A stretch of DNA of 64,000 nucleotides, taken from NCBI RefSeq assembly GCF_019656655.1, contig NZ_BPMV01000001.1:1860001-1924000 (forward strand). Direction: 5' to 3'. The position numbers were made by a program, and so were the translations under genes. Below, one piece after another: positions 17,546-25,411 of the stretch (positions within the stretch are counted from its first letter, which is position 1; the number at the start of each line of letters is the position of its first letter). The stretch comes from Tsukamurella sp. TY48. GTDB taxonomy: Bacteria; Actinomycetota; Actinomycetes; Mycobacteriales; Mycobacteriaceae. The notes below the pieces were generated by a model that did no database searches, was not told the origin of the DNA, and saw nothing but the letters and a program-made list of their open reading frames with translations.

Positions 17546-18502
17546 TTACTGCGCGGCCGCGGTCTCGCGGTGGTGCGCTAGCCAGCGCTCGGCGTCGATG
17601 GCGGCCGAACATCCGCTGCCCGCGGCGGTGATCGCCTGCCGGTAGGTGTGGTCCACCAGATCGCCCGCGGCGAAGACACCGGGCACGCCGGTGGCGGTGC
17701 TGCGGCCCTCGACCTGCACGTAGCCCTCGTCGTCGACGGTGACCTGCCCCGCGACCAGCCCCGAGCGCGGGTCGTGGCCGATGGCCACGAACAGGCCGGT
17801 TACGTCCAGCGTGCTCTCGGCGCCGGTCACGGTGTTGCGCACGGCCAGCGATTCGACCGTCTTCTCGCCGTTCACGGCCGTCACCACGGCATCGGTGAGG
17901 AAGTGGATCTTCTCGTTGTCGCGGGCGCGGTCCAGCATGATCTTGGACGCGCGGAAGTTCTCGCTGCGGTGGATCAGGGTGACCGACTTGGCGAACTTGG
18001 TGAGGAAGATGGCCTCCTCCATCGCCGAATCGCCACCGCCGACCACCGCGATGTCCTGATCGCGGAAGAAGAAGCCGTCGCAGGTGGCGCAGGCGCTCAC
18101 GCCGCGGCCCAGCAGGGCCTCCTCGCCGGGGATGCCCAGGTAACGGGCGGCGGCGCCCATCGCCAGGATCACGGCGCGGGCGCGGTAGGTGCCCTCGGAG
18201 GTGACGACCTCCTTGATCTCGCCGGTGATCTGCGCGGACTCCACATCCTCCATGCGCAGGTCGGCGCCGAACCGGATGGCCTGCTCGCGCATCTCGTCCA
18301 TCAGCTCGGGGCCCATGATCCCGGCCTTGAAGCCCGGGTAGTTCTCCACCTCGGTGGTGGTCATGAGCGCGCCGCCGAAGTTGGTGCCCTCGAACAGGAT
18401 GGTCTTCAGCTCGGCGCGGCCGGCGTACACGCCGGCGGTGTAGCCCGCGGGACCCGATCCGATGATGATCACGTCCGCGATATCGGTGCCAGCTGCAGTC
18501 AT
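17546..18502 (-). CDS. trxB: Thioredoxin reductase
   Basis: 318-residue FAD/NADPH enzyme that reduces thioredoxin. FAD-binding [20 protein letters not shown] at the N-terminus, redox pair CATCDGFFF near residue 140, NADPH-binding [12 protein letters not shown], and the C-terminal FAD motif [20 protein letters not shown]. It lies between the anti-sigma gene and trxA. In mycobacteria this cluster is part of the SigM neighbourhood, tying disulfide stress to the regulator. Confidence 0.97.
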   Translation of the reverse strand: MTAAGTDIADVIIIGSGPAGYTAGVYAGRAELKTILFEGTNFGGALMTTTEVENYPGFKAGIMGPELMDEMREQAIRFGADLRMEDVESAQITGEIKEVVTSEGTYRARAVILAMGAAARYLGIPGEEALLGRGVSACATCDGFFFRDQDIAVVGGGDSAMEEAIFLTKFAKSVTLIHRSENFRASKIMLDRARDNEKIHFLTDAVVTAVNGEKTVESLAVRNTVTGAESTLDVTGLFVAIGHDPRSGLVAGQVTVDDEGYVQVEGRSTATGVPGVFAAGDLVDHTYRQAITAAGSGCSAAIDAERWLAHHRETAAAQ

Positions 18503-18607
18503 TACCTACCCGCCTCGAGAGAAGATCGATCCGGCCCCGTGCGGGCCGGCTGTTCGTGCCAACGGTCCCGGGGGTCCGGATGTTCCCGCGAGCCTTTCCG
18601 CTCCAGG

Positions 18608-19255
18608 TTACGGCGTGCGTGCGGGCGCGGTGGCGGTGCGTGCGGCCGCGGCCAGGGTGCGGGTCACGAGCACCGACGATGCGGTGCCCTGTGCGCAGGT
18701 CGGGGTGACGGCGAGCAGCGTCAGGTCGCCCAGTGCGGGCCCGGGCAGCAGCAGCACGGTGGCGGATGTGCCGCGCACGTCGATCGGGCCGGCGCCGAGC
18801 ACGATGCGTTTGGTGGTGGGGATCCGGGCGGCATCGAGGCAGCGTTGCAGTGCGGCGTGGTCGGTGAGGGCGCCGCGGTCCCCGCCCGGGGAGGCGGCCG
18901 CCAGCAGGATGCCGTTATCGGGTTCGACGGTGCCCGGCTCGCCGAGGGTGCTCAGTGCCACGGTGACGGCCAGGGCGGAGGCGGCGACGGTGCCGACCGC
19001 GGCGGCGCCGTAGCGCAGCCGCTTGTTGGGCAGCGTGGGTTTTGGGGCGGTGCGGAGGTCGGCGATGATCCGGCGATCGCCGAGGGGGGTGACATCGGCG
19101 GGGCCGTCGGGAGGGGTCCAGGTGGCGTACGTGTCGTCGCGGTACTGCGCCAGCAGGTCGTCGAGCCGGTCGGACCGTGCGCGGTCCGCCCGCGAGCGGC
19201 GGCCCCGCTGCGGGGGCTGTTCGCCGTCGCCGTCGGCGTCGGAACCTGGAAGCAT
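18608..19255 (-). CDS. rsmA: Probable anti-sigma factor for SigM (RsmA-type)
   Basis: 215 residues with one transmembrane helix at about 82-102 (YGAAAVGTVAASALAVTVAL). The N-terminal ~80 residues are cytoplasmic (RLDDLLAQYRDDTYATWTPP) and would hold the sigma factor; the C-terminal ~110 lie outside and contain two cysteines (QRCLD and TPTCAQG). The position directly between sigM and trxB equals that of the mycobacterial SigM anti-sigma gene. No zinc-anti-sigma HxxxCxxC motif is seen. AGGAGG nine bases before the ATG fixes the start and rejects a 21-residue extension. The call rests mostly on context and topology. Confidence 0.72.
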   Translation of the reverse strand: MLPGSDADGDGEQPPQRGRRSRADRARSDRLDDLLAQYRDDTYATWTPPDGPADVTPLGDRRIIADLRTAPKPTLPNKRLRYGAAAVGTVAASALAVTVALSTLGEPGTVEPDNGILLAAASPGGDRGALTDHAALQRCLDAARIPTTKRIVLGAGPIDVRGTSATVLLLPGPALGDLTLLAVTPTCAQGTASSVLVTRTLAAAARTATAPARTP

Positions 19256-19374
19256 CGCTGCAACCTCCTCTCCTGAATTGGACGCATCAGGGTGCGGATC
19301 GGTTCCCGAGGCCCTCACACAGCATTGTGCCTTTTCTTACTCGTACGAACGCTGGTGTGTTCCAGCCGCTCCGA

Positions 19375-20013
19375 TCAGCACAGCAGGCGCTCCAACCGGG
19401 CCCGTGCGCGCGCCCGGCGGCTCTTGACGGTGCCGACCGCCACGCCGAGCAATTCCGCGGCCTGCGCGACCGACAGACCGTGCATATCGACCGCGATCAC
19501 CGCGGCGCGCTGATCCTCGGGCAGCATCCGCAGCGCCGCGTCCACCGAGAGCCGCCGGTCGAGATCTTCGGCGGTGCGCCCCTCGTCGGAGGCGAAGTTG
19601 CTCAGATCGTCCGGGATCGGCAGCGCCAGCCGGATCTGATTGCGCCGCGCCCGATCGAGGCAGGCGTTCACCACGATCCGGTGCATCCAGCTCGCCACCC
19701 GGCAATCGCCACGGAACGTGGGCGAGAGCTGGAAGGCGCGGAGCATGGCCTCCTGCAGGCAGTCCTCCGCATCGGCGTGCGAGCGGATGGTGCGCAGGGC
19801 GGTGGCCAACAGCTGGCGCCGGTGCCGCTGATAGAGCAGCGTGAAGGCGTGGTTGTCGCCGCCGGCGGCGCGATCGAGCAGCACCTCGTCGGGTTCCTCG
19901 ATCGCGCGCGCGTGATGAAGGCGGTCGTGGACGGTGCTCGGCATTCGCCTCGCCATGGTCTTCGGCTCCCCCGAGCCGTCGATCCGCGAGGCGACCTTCC
20001 CCCGGTCTGTCAT
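19375..20013 (-). CDS. sigM: ECF RNA polymerase sigma factor SigM
   Basis: 212 residues. Region 2 is AFTLLYQRHRRQLLATAL to DAEDCLQEAMLRAFQLSPTF; region 4 is LPEDQRAAVIAVDMHGLSVA to LLGVAVGTVKSRRARAR, a helix-turn-helix. The anti-sigma candidate lies 119 bp downstream on the same strand, then trxB-trxA-cwlM, matching the mycobacterial sigM locus; there SigM controls envelope lipids and secretion under stress. ATG at 20013 is preceded by TAACAT with a six-base gap, a leaderless promoter that supports the long start despite a second ATG 19 codons in. Confidence 0.92.
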   Translation of the reverse strand: MTDRGKVASRIDGSGEPKTMARRMPSTVHDRLHHARAIEEPDEVLLDRAAGGDNHAFTLLYQRHRRQLLATALRTIRSHADAEDCLQEAMLRAFQLSPTFRGDCRVASWMHRIVVNACLDRARRNQIRLALPIPDDLSNFASDEGRTAEDLDRRLSVDAALRMLPEDQRAAVIAVDMHGLSVAQAAELLGVAVGTVKSRRARARARLERLLC

Positions 20014-20019
20014 GAACGG

Positions 20020-20025
20020 ATGTTA
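20020..20025 (-). promoter_or_regulatory. -10 element, leaderless promoter of sigM
   Basis: TAACAT on the minus strand, then six bases and ATG. No ribosome site is present. Confidence 0.55.
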
Positions 20026-20223
20026 GGTCGCATTCGGAACCGGATAGGTGGTTTTCTTTGCTATTCGATTAACTTGATTTCGACGTCACGATCCTGTGAT
20101 CGCAAAGGGCTGGGGAAAGCCTGGTGCGGCCGCTATTCGGGCGATAACATCGGCTCCAGGCCAGGTGGCGCACCCGTCGCTGTGGATTCTCCTCATCCCC
20201 GCGTCGAGCTTCAGGAGGCCTTC

Positions 20224-23200
20224 ATGGTCGACACCTCTCTTCATCCGATCCCGCCTGCCGCCGTGTCCGGCGACGATCCCGCGCTCATCGACGGTGCCGT
20301 CGCCCGCGCCGGCCGCTGGTTGCGCACCAGCCGCGGGCCCCGTCCCGCCGAGGTGGGCCGCCGCGAGGCCGCCGCCACCAGCAGCCTCGCCGCACTGCTC
20401 CACGACCCGCACGGCGTCGACTTCACGATGGGCTTCGTCGACAAGGTCGCGCGGCCCGAGGACGACCGGGTGGCCGCCACAGCGCTGCGCCGCCTCGTCT
20501 CCCCCACCGACGGCTCCGTCGGCTCCTTCATGAGCGGCACCGACGCCGCGCTGCTCCGCCTCGGCACCGTGGCCGCGGGGATCGCACCGTCGATCGCGAT
20601 GCCGGTGGCCCGTGCCCGGCTGCGGCAGCTGGTGGGCCACCTCGTCTTCGACGCCGACGGCGACAAACTGCGTCGCCGCCTGGGCCGCGCCCGCGATACC
20701 GGCGTCCGGCTCAACCTCAACCTGCTCGGCGAGGCCGTCCTCGGCCAGGGCGAGGCAGACAACCGGCTGCGCCGCACCCACGAGCTGCTCGCCGACCCCG
20801 CAGTGGACTACGTCTCGATCAAGGTCTCCTCCGTGGTCGCCCAGCTCATCCCCTGGGACCTCGAGGGCAACCGCGACCGCATCGTCGAGCGGCTGCGCCC
20901 GCTGTACCGCACCGCCCGTGACGGCGGGAAGTTCGTCAACCTCGATATGGAGGAGTACAAGGACCTGCACCTCACCCTCGAGGTCTTCACCGCGCTCCTG
21001 GACGAGCCCGAATTCCGCGACCTGACAGCCGGAATCGTGCTCCAGGCCTACCTCCCCGATGCGCCCGGCGCCCTGGCCCGGCTGCTCGACTTCGCCGCCC
21101 GCCGCACCGCCGCCGGCGGCGCCCCGATCAAGGTGCGGCTGGTCAAGGGAGCCAACCTCGCCATGGAGCGGGTGGACGCCGAACTGCACGACTGGCCGCT
21201 GGCCACCTACGGCACCAAGGCCGATGTGGACGCCGACTACCTGCGGCTACTGGACATCGCCCTGCGGCCCGAACACGCCGACTCCCTTCGGATCGGCGTG
21301 GCCTCGCAGAACCTCTTCTCCCTCGCCTACGCCGTGGAACTCGCCGAACGCCGCGGCGTGCAACGGCAACTCGACGTGGAGATGCTCCAGGGCATGGCCC
21401 CCATGGAGGCCGCCGCCGTGCGCGCCGACGTGGGCTCGCTCATCCTCTACACCCCCGTGGTGCACGCCGGCGACTTCGACGTGGCCGTCTCCTACCTCGT
21501 GCGCCGCCTGGAGGAGAACTCCTCCAGCGACAACTTCCTGTACTCCATGTTCAGCCCCGACCCCGCCGCGATCCCCCTGGAGGAGCAGCGATTCCGGGCC
21601 GCCGTCGCGCGCCGCACCCTGGTGCAGGACACCCCGAACCGGGTGCAGGACCGCGCCCACGACCCGCTGCCACCGCACCGCACGACCTTCGTCGGCGAAC
21701 CCGACACCGACCCGTCGACCCCCGCGAACCGGGCCTGGGCCCGCGCCGCGCTGGCGGCCCCACCCACCGTGACCCCGCCGCCGACGGTCACCGACCCCAC
21801 GGCGATCGACACCGCCGTGGCCACCGCCCTCAGCGCCCAGACCGCCTGGGCCGCACTCTCCGCCGCCGACCGGGCCGACCGCCTGCAGCGCGTGGCCGAC
21901 GAACTATCCCGCCGCCGCGGTGATCTGCTCGCCGTGATGGTGCACGAAGCCGGTAAGACCGTGTCCGAGGCCGACCCCGAGATCTCCGAGGCCATCGACT
22001 TCGCCCGCTACTACGCGCACAGCGCCCTCGATCTGGCCGAACACGCCCGCGGCGAAGCGGAATTCACGCCCCACCGGCTGGTGGTGGTGACCCCGCCGTG
22101 GAACTTCCCCGTTGCCATCCCGCTGGGTGGCGTACTCGCGGCCCTCGCCGCGGGCGCGGCCGTGATCATCAAACCCGCGCCCCAGGTGCTGCGCTGCGGC
22201 ACGGCGGCCGTCGAGGCCCTGCACGCCGCGGGCGTCCCCCGCGAGCTGGTGCAACTGATCAACGCCGACGAGGCCGCCGCCGGCCGCCGCCTGGTGACCC
22301 ACCCCGAGGCAGGCGCCGTGGTGCTCACCGGCGCCAGCGAGACCGCGGCCCTGTTCCGCGGCTGGCGCCCCGACCTCGACCTGCTGGCCGAGACCTCCGG
22401 CAAGAACGCCCTCATCGTGACCCCCGCCGCCGATCCCGACCTCGCCGTGAACGATCTGGTGCGTTCGGCCTTCGGCCACGCCGGACAGAAGTGCTCCGCC
22501 GCCTCCCTGGTGATCGCCGTCGGCAGCGTGGGCACCTCGAAACGGTTCCTGGGGCAGCTCGAAGACGCCGTGCGCACCCTCACGGTGGGCCCGGGCACCG
22601 ACCTGGGCACCAGCGTGGGCCCGCTCATCGAACCCGCCTCCGGCAAACTGCTCCGCGCCCTCACCACCCCCGGACCCGGGGAGCGCTGGCTCGTGCAGCC
22701 CCGTCGCCTCGACACCGAGGGCAGGCTGTGGAGCCCCGGCGTGCTCGACGGAATCGCCGAGGGCAGCTGGTTCCACACCACCGAGTGCTTCGGTCCCGTG
22801 CTCGGAATCATGCGCGCCGCCACCCTCGACGATGCGCTGCGGATGCAGAACTCCACCGGCTACGGACTCACCGCCGGACTGCACAGCCTGGACCCCGACG
22901 AGATCGCCCACTGGCGCGAGAAGGTGGAGGCCGGCAACCTCTACATCAACCGCCACATCACCGGCGCCATCGTGCAACGCCAGTCCTTCGGCGGCTGGAA
23001 GCGCTCCGCCCTCGGACCCGGCGCCAAGGCCGGAGGCCCGAACTACGTGGCCCAACTCGGCCGCTGGAGCGACGCCCCGCGCCCCGATGTGCCCGCACAC
23101 GCACCGACCCTGTTCAGCGAACGGATCATCGCCGCGGCCCAGCACCTCTCCGCCGACGATGTGCGCTGGCTGCACGCCGCCGCCGCCTCCGATCAGCGGG

Positions 23201-23646
23201 CGTGGGACAGCGAGTTCGGCGTCGAACACGACCCCACCGGACTGGCCTGCGAGGCCAACGTCTTCCGGTACCGTCCGCTCCCCAAACTCGAAGTGCGCGT
23301 GGGCCCCGGCGCCGCACCGCGCGATCTCGTGCGGCTACAGCTGGCCGCGGCGCACACCGGCACCCGGCTGGACGTGACCGTGAGCCCGGACGCGCCGCCC
23401 CTGCCCTTCGAAGCACCGGTGCACACCGCCGACGAGTACGCGGGCACCCTCGCCGCCCGCGAGGAGGCCATTCGCATCCGCGTGCTCGGCGAGCCCGAAC
23501 CGCAGCTCCTCGCCGCCGCCGCGGCCAGCGGCCACACCGTGCTGAGCGCACCGGTGCTCTGGTCGGGACGCCGCGAGCTGCTCAGCGTGCTGCGGGAACA
23601 GGCGGTGAGCACCACCCTGCACCGCTACGGACACGTCGCGGACTGA
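20224..23646 (+). CDS. putA: Bifunctional proline dehydrogenase / P5C dehydrogenase PutA
   Basis: 1140 residues that oxidise proline to glutamate in two steps. Residues ~1-450 hold the FAD-dependent proline dehydrogenase barrel (VNLDMEEYKDLHLTLE, VRLVKGANLAMERVDAEL, DVEMLQGMAPMEAAAVR). From ~520 an aldehyde dehydrogenase follows: VVVTPPWNFPVAIPLGGVLA, ETSGKNALIV (~723), catalytic Cys in FGHAGQKCSAASL (~756) and TTECFGPVLGIM. About 150-190 further C-terminal residues lack obvious motifs, as in long PutA types. There is no N-terminal ribbon-helix-helix, so it is not a self-repressor. AGGAGG five bases before the ATG fixes the start. It is inserted between sigM and murJ compared with mycobacteria, with strikingly C-rich third positions. 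Confidence 0.95.
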   Translation: MVDTSLHPIPPAAVSGDDPALIDGAVARAGRWLRTSRGPRPAEVGRREAAATSSLAALLHDPHGVDFTMGFVDKVARPEDDRVAATALRRLVSPTDGSVGSFMSGTDAALLRLGTVAAGIAPSIAMPVARARLRQLVGHLVFDADGDKLRRRLGRARDTGVRLNLNLLGEAVLGQGEADNRLRRTHELLADPAVDYVSIKVSSVVAQLIPWDLEGNRDRIVERLRPLYRTARDGGKFVNLDMEEYKDLHLTLEVFTALLDEPEFRDLTAGIVLQAYLPDAPGALARLLDFAARRTAAGGAPIKVRLVKGANLAMERVDAELHDWPLATYGTKADVDADYLRLLDIALRPEHADSLRIGVASQNLFSLAYAVELAERRGVQRQLDVEMLQGMAPMEAAAVRADVGSLILYTPVVHAGDFDVAVSYLVRRLEENSSSDNFLYSMFSPDPAAIPLEEQRFRAAVARRTLVQDTPNRVQDRAHDPLPPHRTTFVGEPDTDPSTPANRAWARAALAAPPTVTPPPTVTDPTAIDTAVATALSAQTAWAALSAADRADRLQRVADELSRRRGDLLAVMVHEAGKTVSEADPEISEAIDFARYYAHSALDLAEHARGEAEFTPHRLVVVTPPWNFPVAIPLGGVLAALAAGAAVIIKPAPQVLRCGTAAVEALHAAGVPRELVQLINADEAAAGRRLVTHPEAGAVVLTGASETAALFRGWRPDLDLLAETSGKNALIVTPAADPDLAVNDLVRSAFGHAGQKCSAASLVIAVGSVGTSKRFLGQLEDAVRTLTVGPGTDLGTSVGPLIEPASGKLLRALTTPGPGERWLVQPRRLDTEGRLWSPGVLDGIAEGSWFHTTECFGPVLGIMRAATLDDALRMQNSTGYGLTAGLHSLDPDEIAHWREKVEAGNLYINRHITGAIVQRQSFGGWKRSALGPGAKAGGPNYVAQLGRWSDAPRPDVPAHAPTLFSERIIAAAQHLSADDVRWLHAAAASDQRAWDSEFGVEHDPTGLACEANVFRYRPLPKLEVRVGPGAAPRDLVRLQLAAAHTGTRLDVTVSPDAPPLPFEAPVHTADEYAGTLAAREEAIRIRVLGEPEPQLLAAAAASGHTVLSAPVLWSGRRELLSVLREQAVSTTLHRYGHVAD

Positions 23647-23648
23647 GA

Positions 23649-23788
23649 CCGCTCGCTACGCTCCCGGCGCCCAGTACTGATCGGGCCCGCTCGCTACGCT
23701 CCCGGCGCCCAGTATCGATCGGGCCCGCTCGCTACGCTCCCGGCGTCCGGTATCGATCGGGCCCGCTCGCTACGCTCCCGGCGCCCAG
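23649..23788. repeat. 38-bp tandem repeat, 3.7 copies
   Basis: Units begin at 23649, 23687, 23725 and 23763 and share CCGCTCGCTACGCTCCCGGC; the last is cut after 26 bases. Copies differ at only a few positions (AGTACTGATC, AGTATCGATC, GGTATCGATC). The array fills the gap between convergent putA and tag, and the final copy overlaps the tag stop codon, so the array looks like an expansion of the tag 3' end. A related copy occurs in the padR 3' end. Confidence 0.9.
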
Positions 23789-24381
23789 ACGCCGGAGCTG
23801 CCCCGCCGATGGCTGCCCACCAGGTGATCGTCCACGATGCCCACCGCCTGCATCAAGGCGTACATCGTGGTGGGCCCCACGAACCGGAAACCCCGGCGCC
23901 GCAACTCCTTCGACAGGGCGATGCTCTCGGGCGAGGTGGCCGCCACCTCCGCCATGGTGCGCGGCGCCGGGGTGCGCTCCGGCCGGAACGACCAGACGAG
24001 ATCCACCAGGCCACCGTCCTCCCGCAGCGCGATGGTGGCCGCCGCATTACCGATCGTGGCCTCGATCTTCTGCCGGTTCCGGATGATCCCGGGATCGGCC
24101 ATCAGGCGCTCCACATCCGCCGCGCCGAAACCGGCCACCACATCGGGATCGAACCCGGCGAAGACCTCCCGGAACCGCGGACGCTTGCGCAGCACCGTGG
24201 CCCACGACAGACCCGCCTGGAAGCCCTCCAGACTGACCCGCTCGAACAGCCCCTGCTCGTCCCGGATGGGCACCCCCCACTCGGTGTCGTAGTACTCGCG
24301 ATGCAACTCGTCGATCGCCGCCCACGCCGGCCGCGCCAAACCGTCCTCGCCCACGATCAGTCCATCGTCCACCGTTTCCAT
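23770..24381 (-). CDS. tag: DNA-3-methyladenine glycosylase I
   Basis: 203-residue base-excision enzyme removing 3-methyladenine. Tag features: ARPAWAAIDELHREYYDTEWG, with the Glu-Trp-Gly substrate pocket, FERVSLEGFQAGLSWATVLR with the aromatic and Trp residues of the family, and GFRFVGPTTMYALMQAVGIVDDHL with conserved Cys replaced in the usual HxxxC region by HRRGS. The zinc-ligand Cys near the N-terminus of E. coli Tag is also absent, as in many actinobacterial homologues. GGAGGGG lies shortly before the ATG. The last codons WAPGA-stop are encoded within the 38-bp repeat. Confidence 0.92.
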   Translation of the reverse strand: METVDDGLIVGEDGLARPAWAAIDELHREYYDTEWGVPIRDEQGLFERVSLEGFQAGLSWATVLRKRPRFREVFAGFDPDVVAGFGAADVERLMADPGIIRNRQKIEATIGNAAATIALREDGGLVDLVWSFRPERTPAPRTMAEVAATSPESIALSKELRRRGFRFVGPTTMYALMQAVGIVDDHLVGSHRRGSSGVWAPGA

Positions 24382-24526
24382 GATCCGCTCCCCTCCTCCG
24401 GTGCGCCCCGCGGGGCCTGTCCGCACCGTAGCGCCGGGCACCGACAGGATCCGGCGGATTCCGGCCCCGTCGCTCCGCCAAGCGCGCCGCAAGCGACGCT
24501 TCAGCGCCGACGTCCATCCTCTGGCC

Positions 24527-25411
24527 ATGAACGCCTGCGCCGAGCCGCTCCGCCTGCTGTACGCGCGGTGGTGCCTGCTCGCCGCGGCGGAGGCGCCGCT
24601 CGGGGCGGCCGGGGCCCCGCTACCCTTCCGGATCTCGGTCGACGGTCCGCGCAGCACCGCCGCCGGCGAGGGCGGCTGGGTGGCGCGGTATCACGCCTCC
24701 TCCACCGCAGGCGCCACCCTCGCCGGGTTCCCCGCACACCGCGCCGTGCTCTCCTGCGCCGATGCCGGGTGGCGAGTGGCCGGCGCACCGTCGGCCGACG
24801 AACTCCTCGCCGGCGGGCCGGACTGGGCCGACCACGCCACCATGCTCGATCACCGGGTACGCACCGGGCACTTCGGCTGGGCCACGTTCTGGGAGGACGG
24901 CCGATGGCACTGCCGGACTCCGCCCGAACCGGGCCTACCGCTCCCGCCGGTGAGCACCACCTTCGACGCCGCCGCCGCGCTGGCCGCCCGCTTCGAGGAG
25001 CCGGCCGCGGTGGGGGACATCATGTTCCACCTGGTGCGGATGTGCGAGTACGAATGGCTCGACACCGCCTCCTGGGCGGCGGCCTTCGGACCGCTGGCGC
25101 CGCAGCGCCTGATCGACGAATCCTGGGAGCGGCTGGTGCGATTCGGGCTCACCCAGTGGACCGGTAGCGGTCCACGCATCGACGGCGTGCCCGGCCGCAC
25201 CGCGGAGCAGGCGGTGGCGCTGGCCGCGGAACACGCACAGCGGGAGGGGCCGGGGATTCCGGAGGACGTCCGGGTGGATTCGGCGCTGCGCGATCCGAGC
25301 GGATGGCGCGTGAGTTTCCGGGACTACCGGGACGGGCCGAGCGTGCGGCCGGTGGTGGTGCAGGTCCCCGACGAGGGACCGGTCAGGAGCCTTGGAAGGA
25401 CACCCGGTTGA
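24527..25411 (+). CDS. Unknown protein, 294 residues
   Basis: I do not recognise this family. The product starts MNACAEPLRLLYARWCLLAA and shows no signal peptide or membrane helix. It is rich in Trp and His in the middle (DWADHATMLDHRVRTGHFGW, FWEDGRWHCRTPP), and ends with a soluble-looking strand-rich part (DPSGWRVSFRDYRDGPSVRP). A helix-rich segment holds DIMFHLVRMCEYEWLDTASW. There is no clear ribosome site; CATCCT six bases before the ATG could be a weak leaderless -10. Codon use is typical of a real gene. Its 3' end overlaps the convergent murJ gene by 29 bp. Confidence 0.6.
   Translation: MNACAEPLRLLYARWCLLAAAEAPLGAAGAPLPFRISVDGPRSTAAGEGGWVARYHASSTAGATLAGFPAHRAVLSCADAGWRVAGAPSADELLAGGPDWADHATMLDHRVRTGHFGWATFWEDGRWHCRTPPEPGLPLPPVSTTFDAAAALAARFEEPAAVGDIMFHLVRMCEYEWLDTASWAAAFGPLAPQRLIDESWERLVRFGLTQWTGSGPRIDGVPGRTAEQAVALAAEHAQREGPGIPEDVRVDSALRDPSGWRVSFRDYRDGPSVRPVVVQVPDEGPVRSLGRTPG

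Noticed and set aside
19177-20223. N-terminal extension of PutA
   Set aside because: It lies antisense to sigM and the anti-sigma gene; AGGAGG precedes the ATG at 20224.
23649-23788. Possible CRISPR array
   Set aside because: Repeats are directly tandem with a 38-bp period and no unique spacers; no cas genes nearby.
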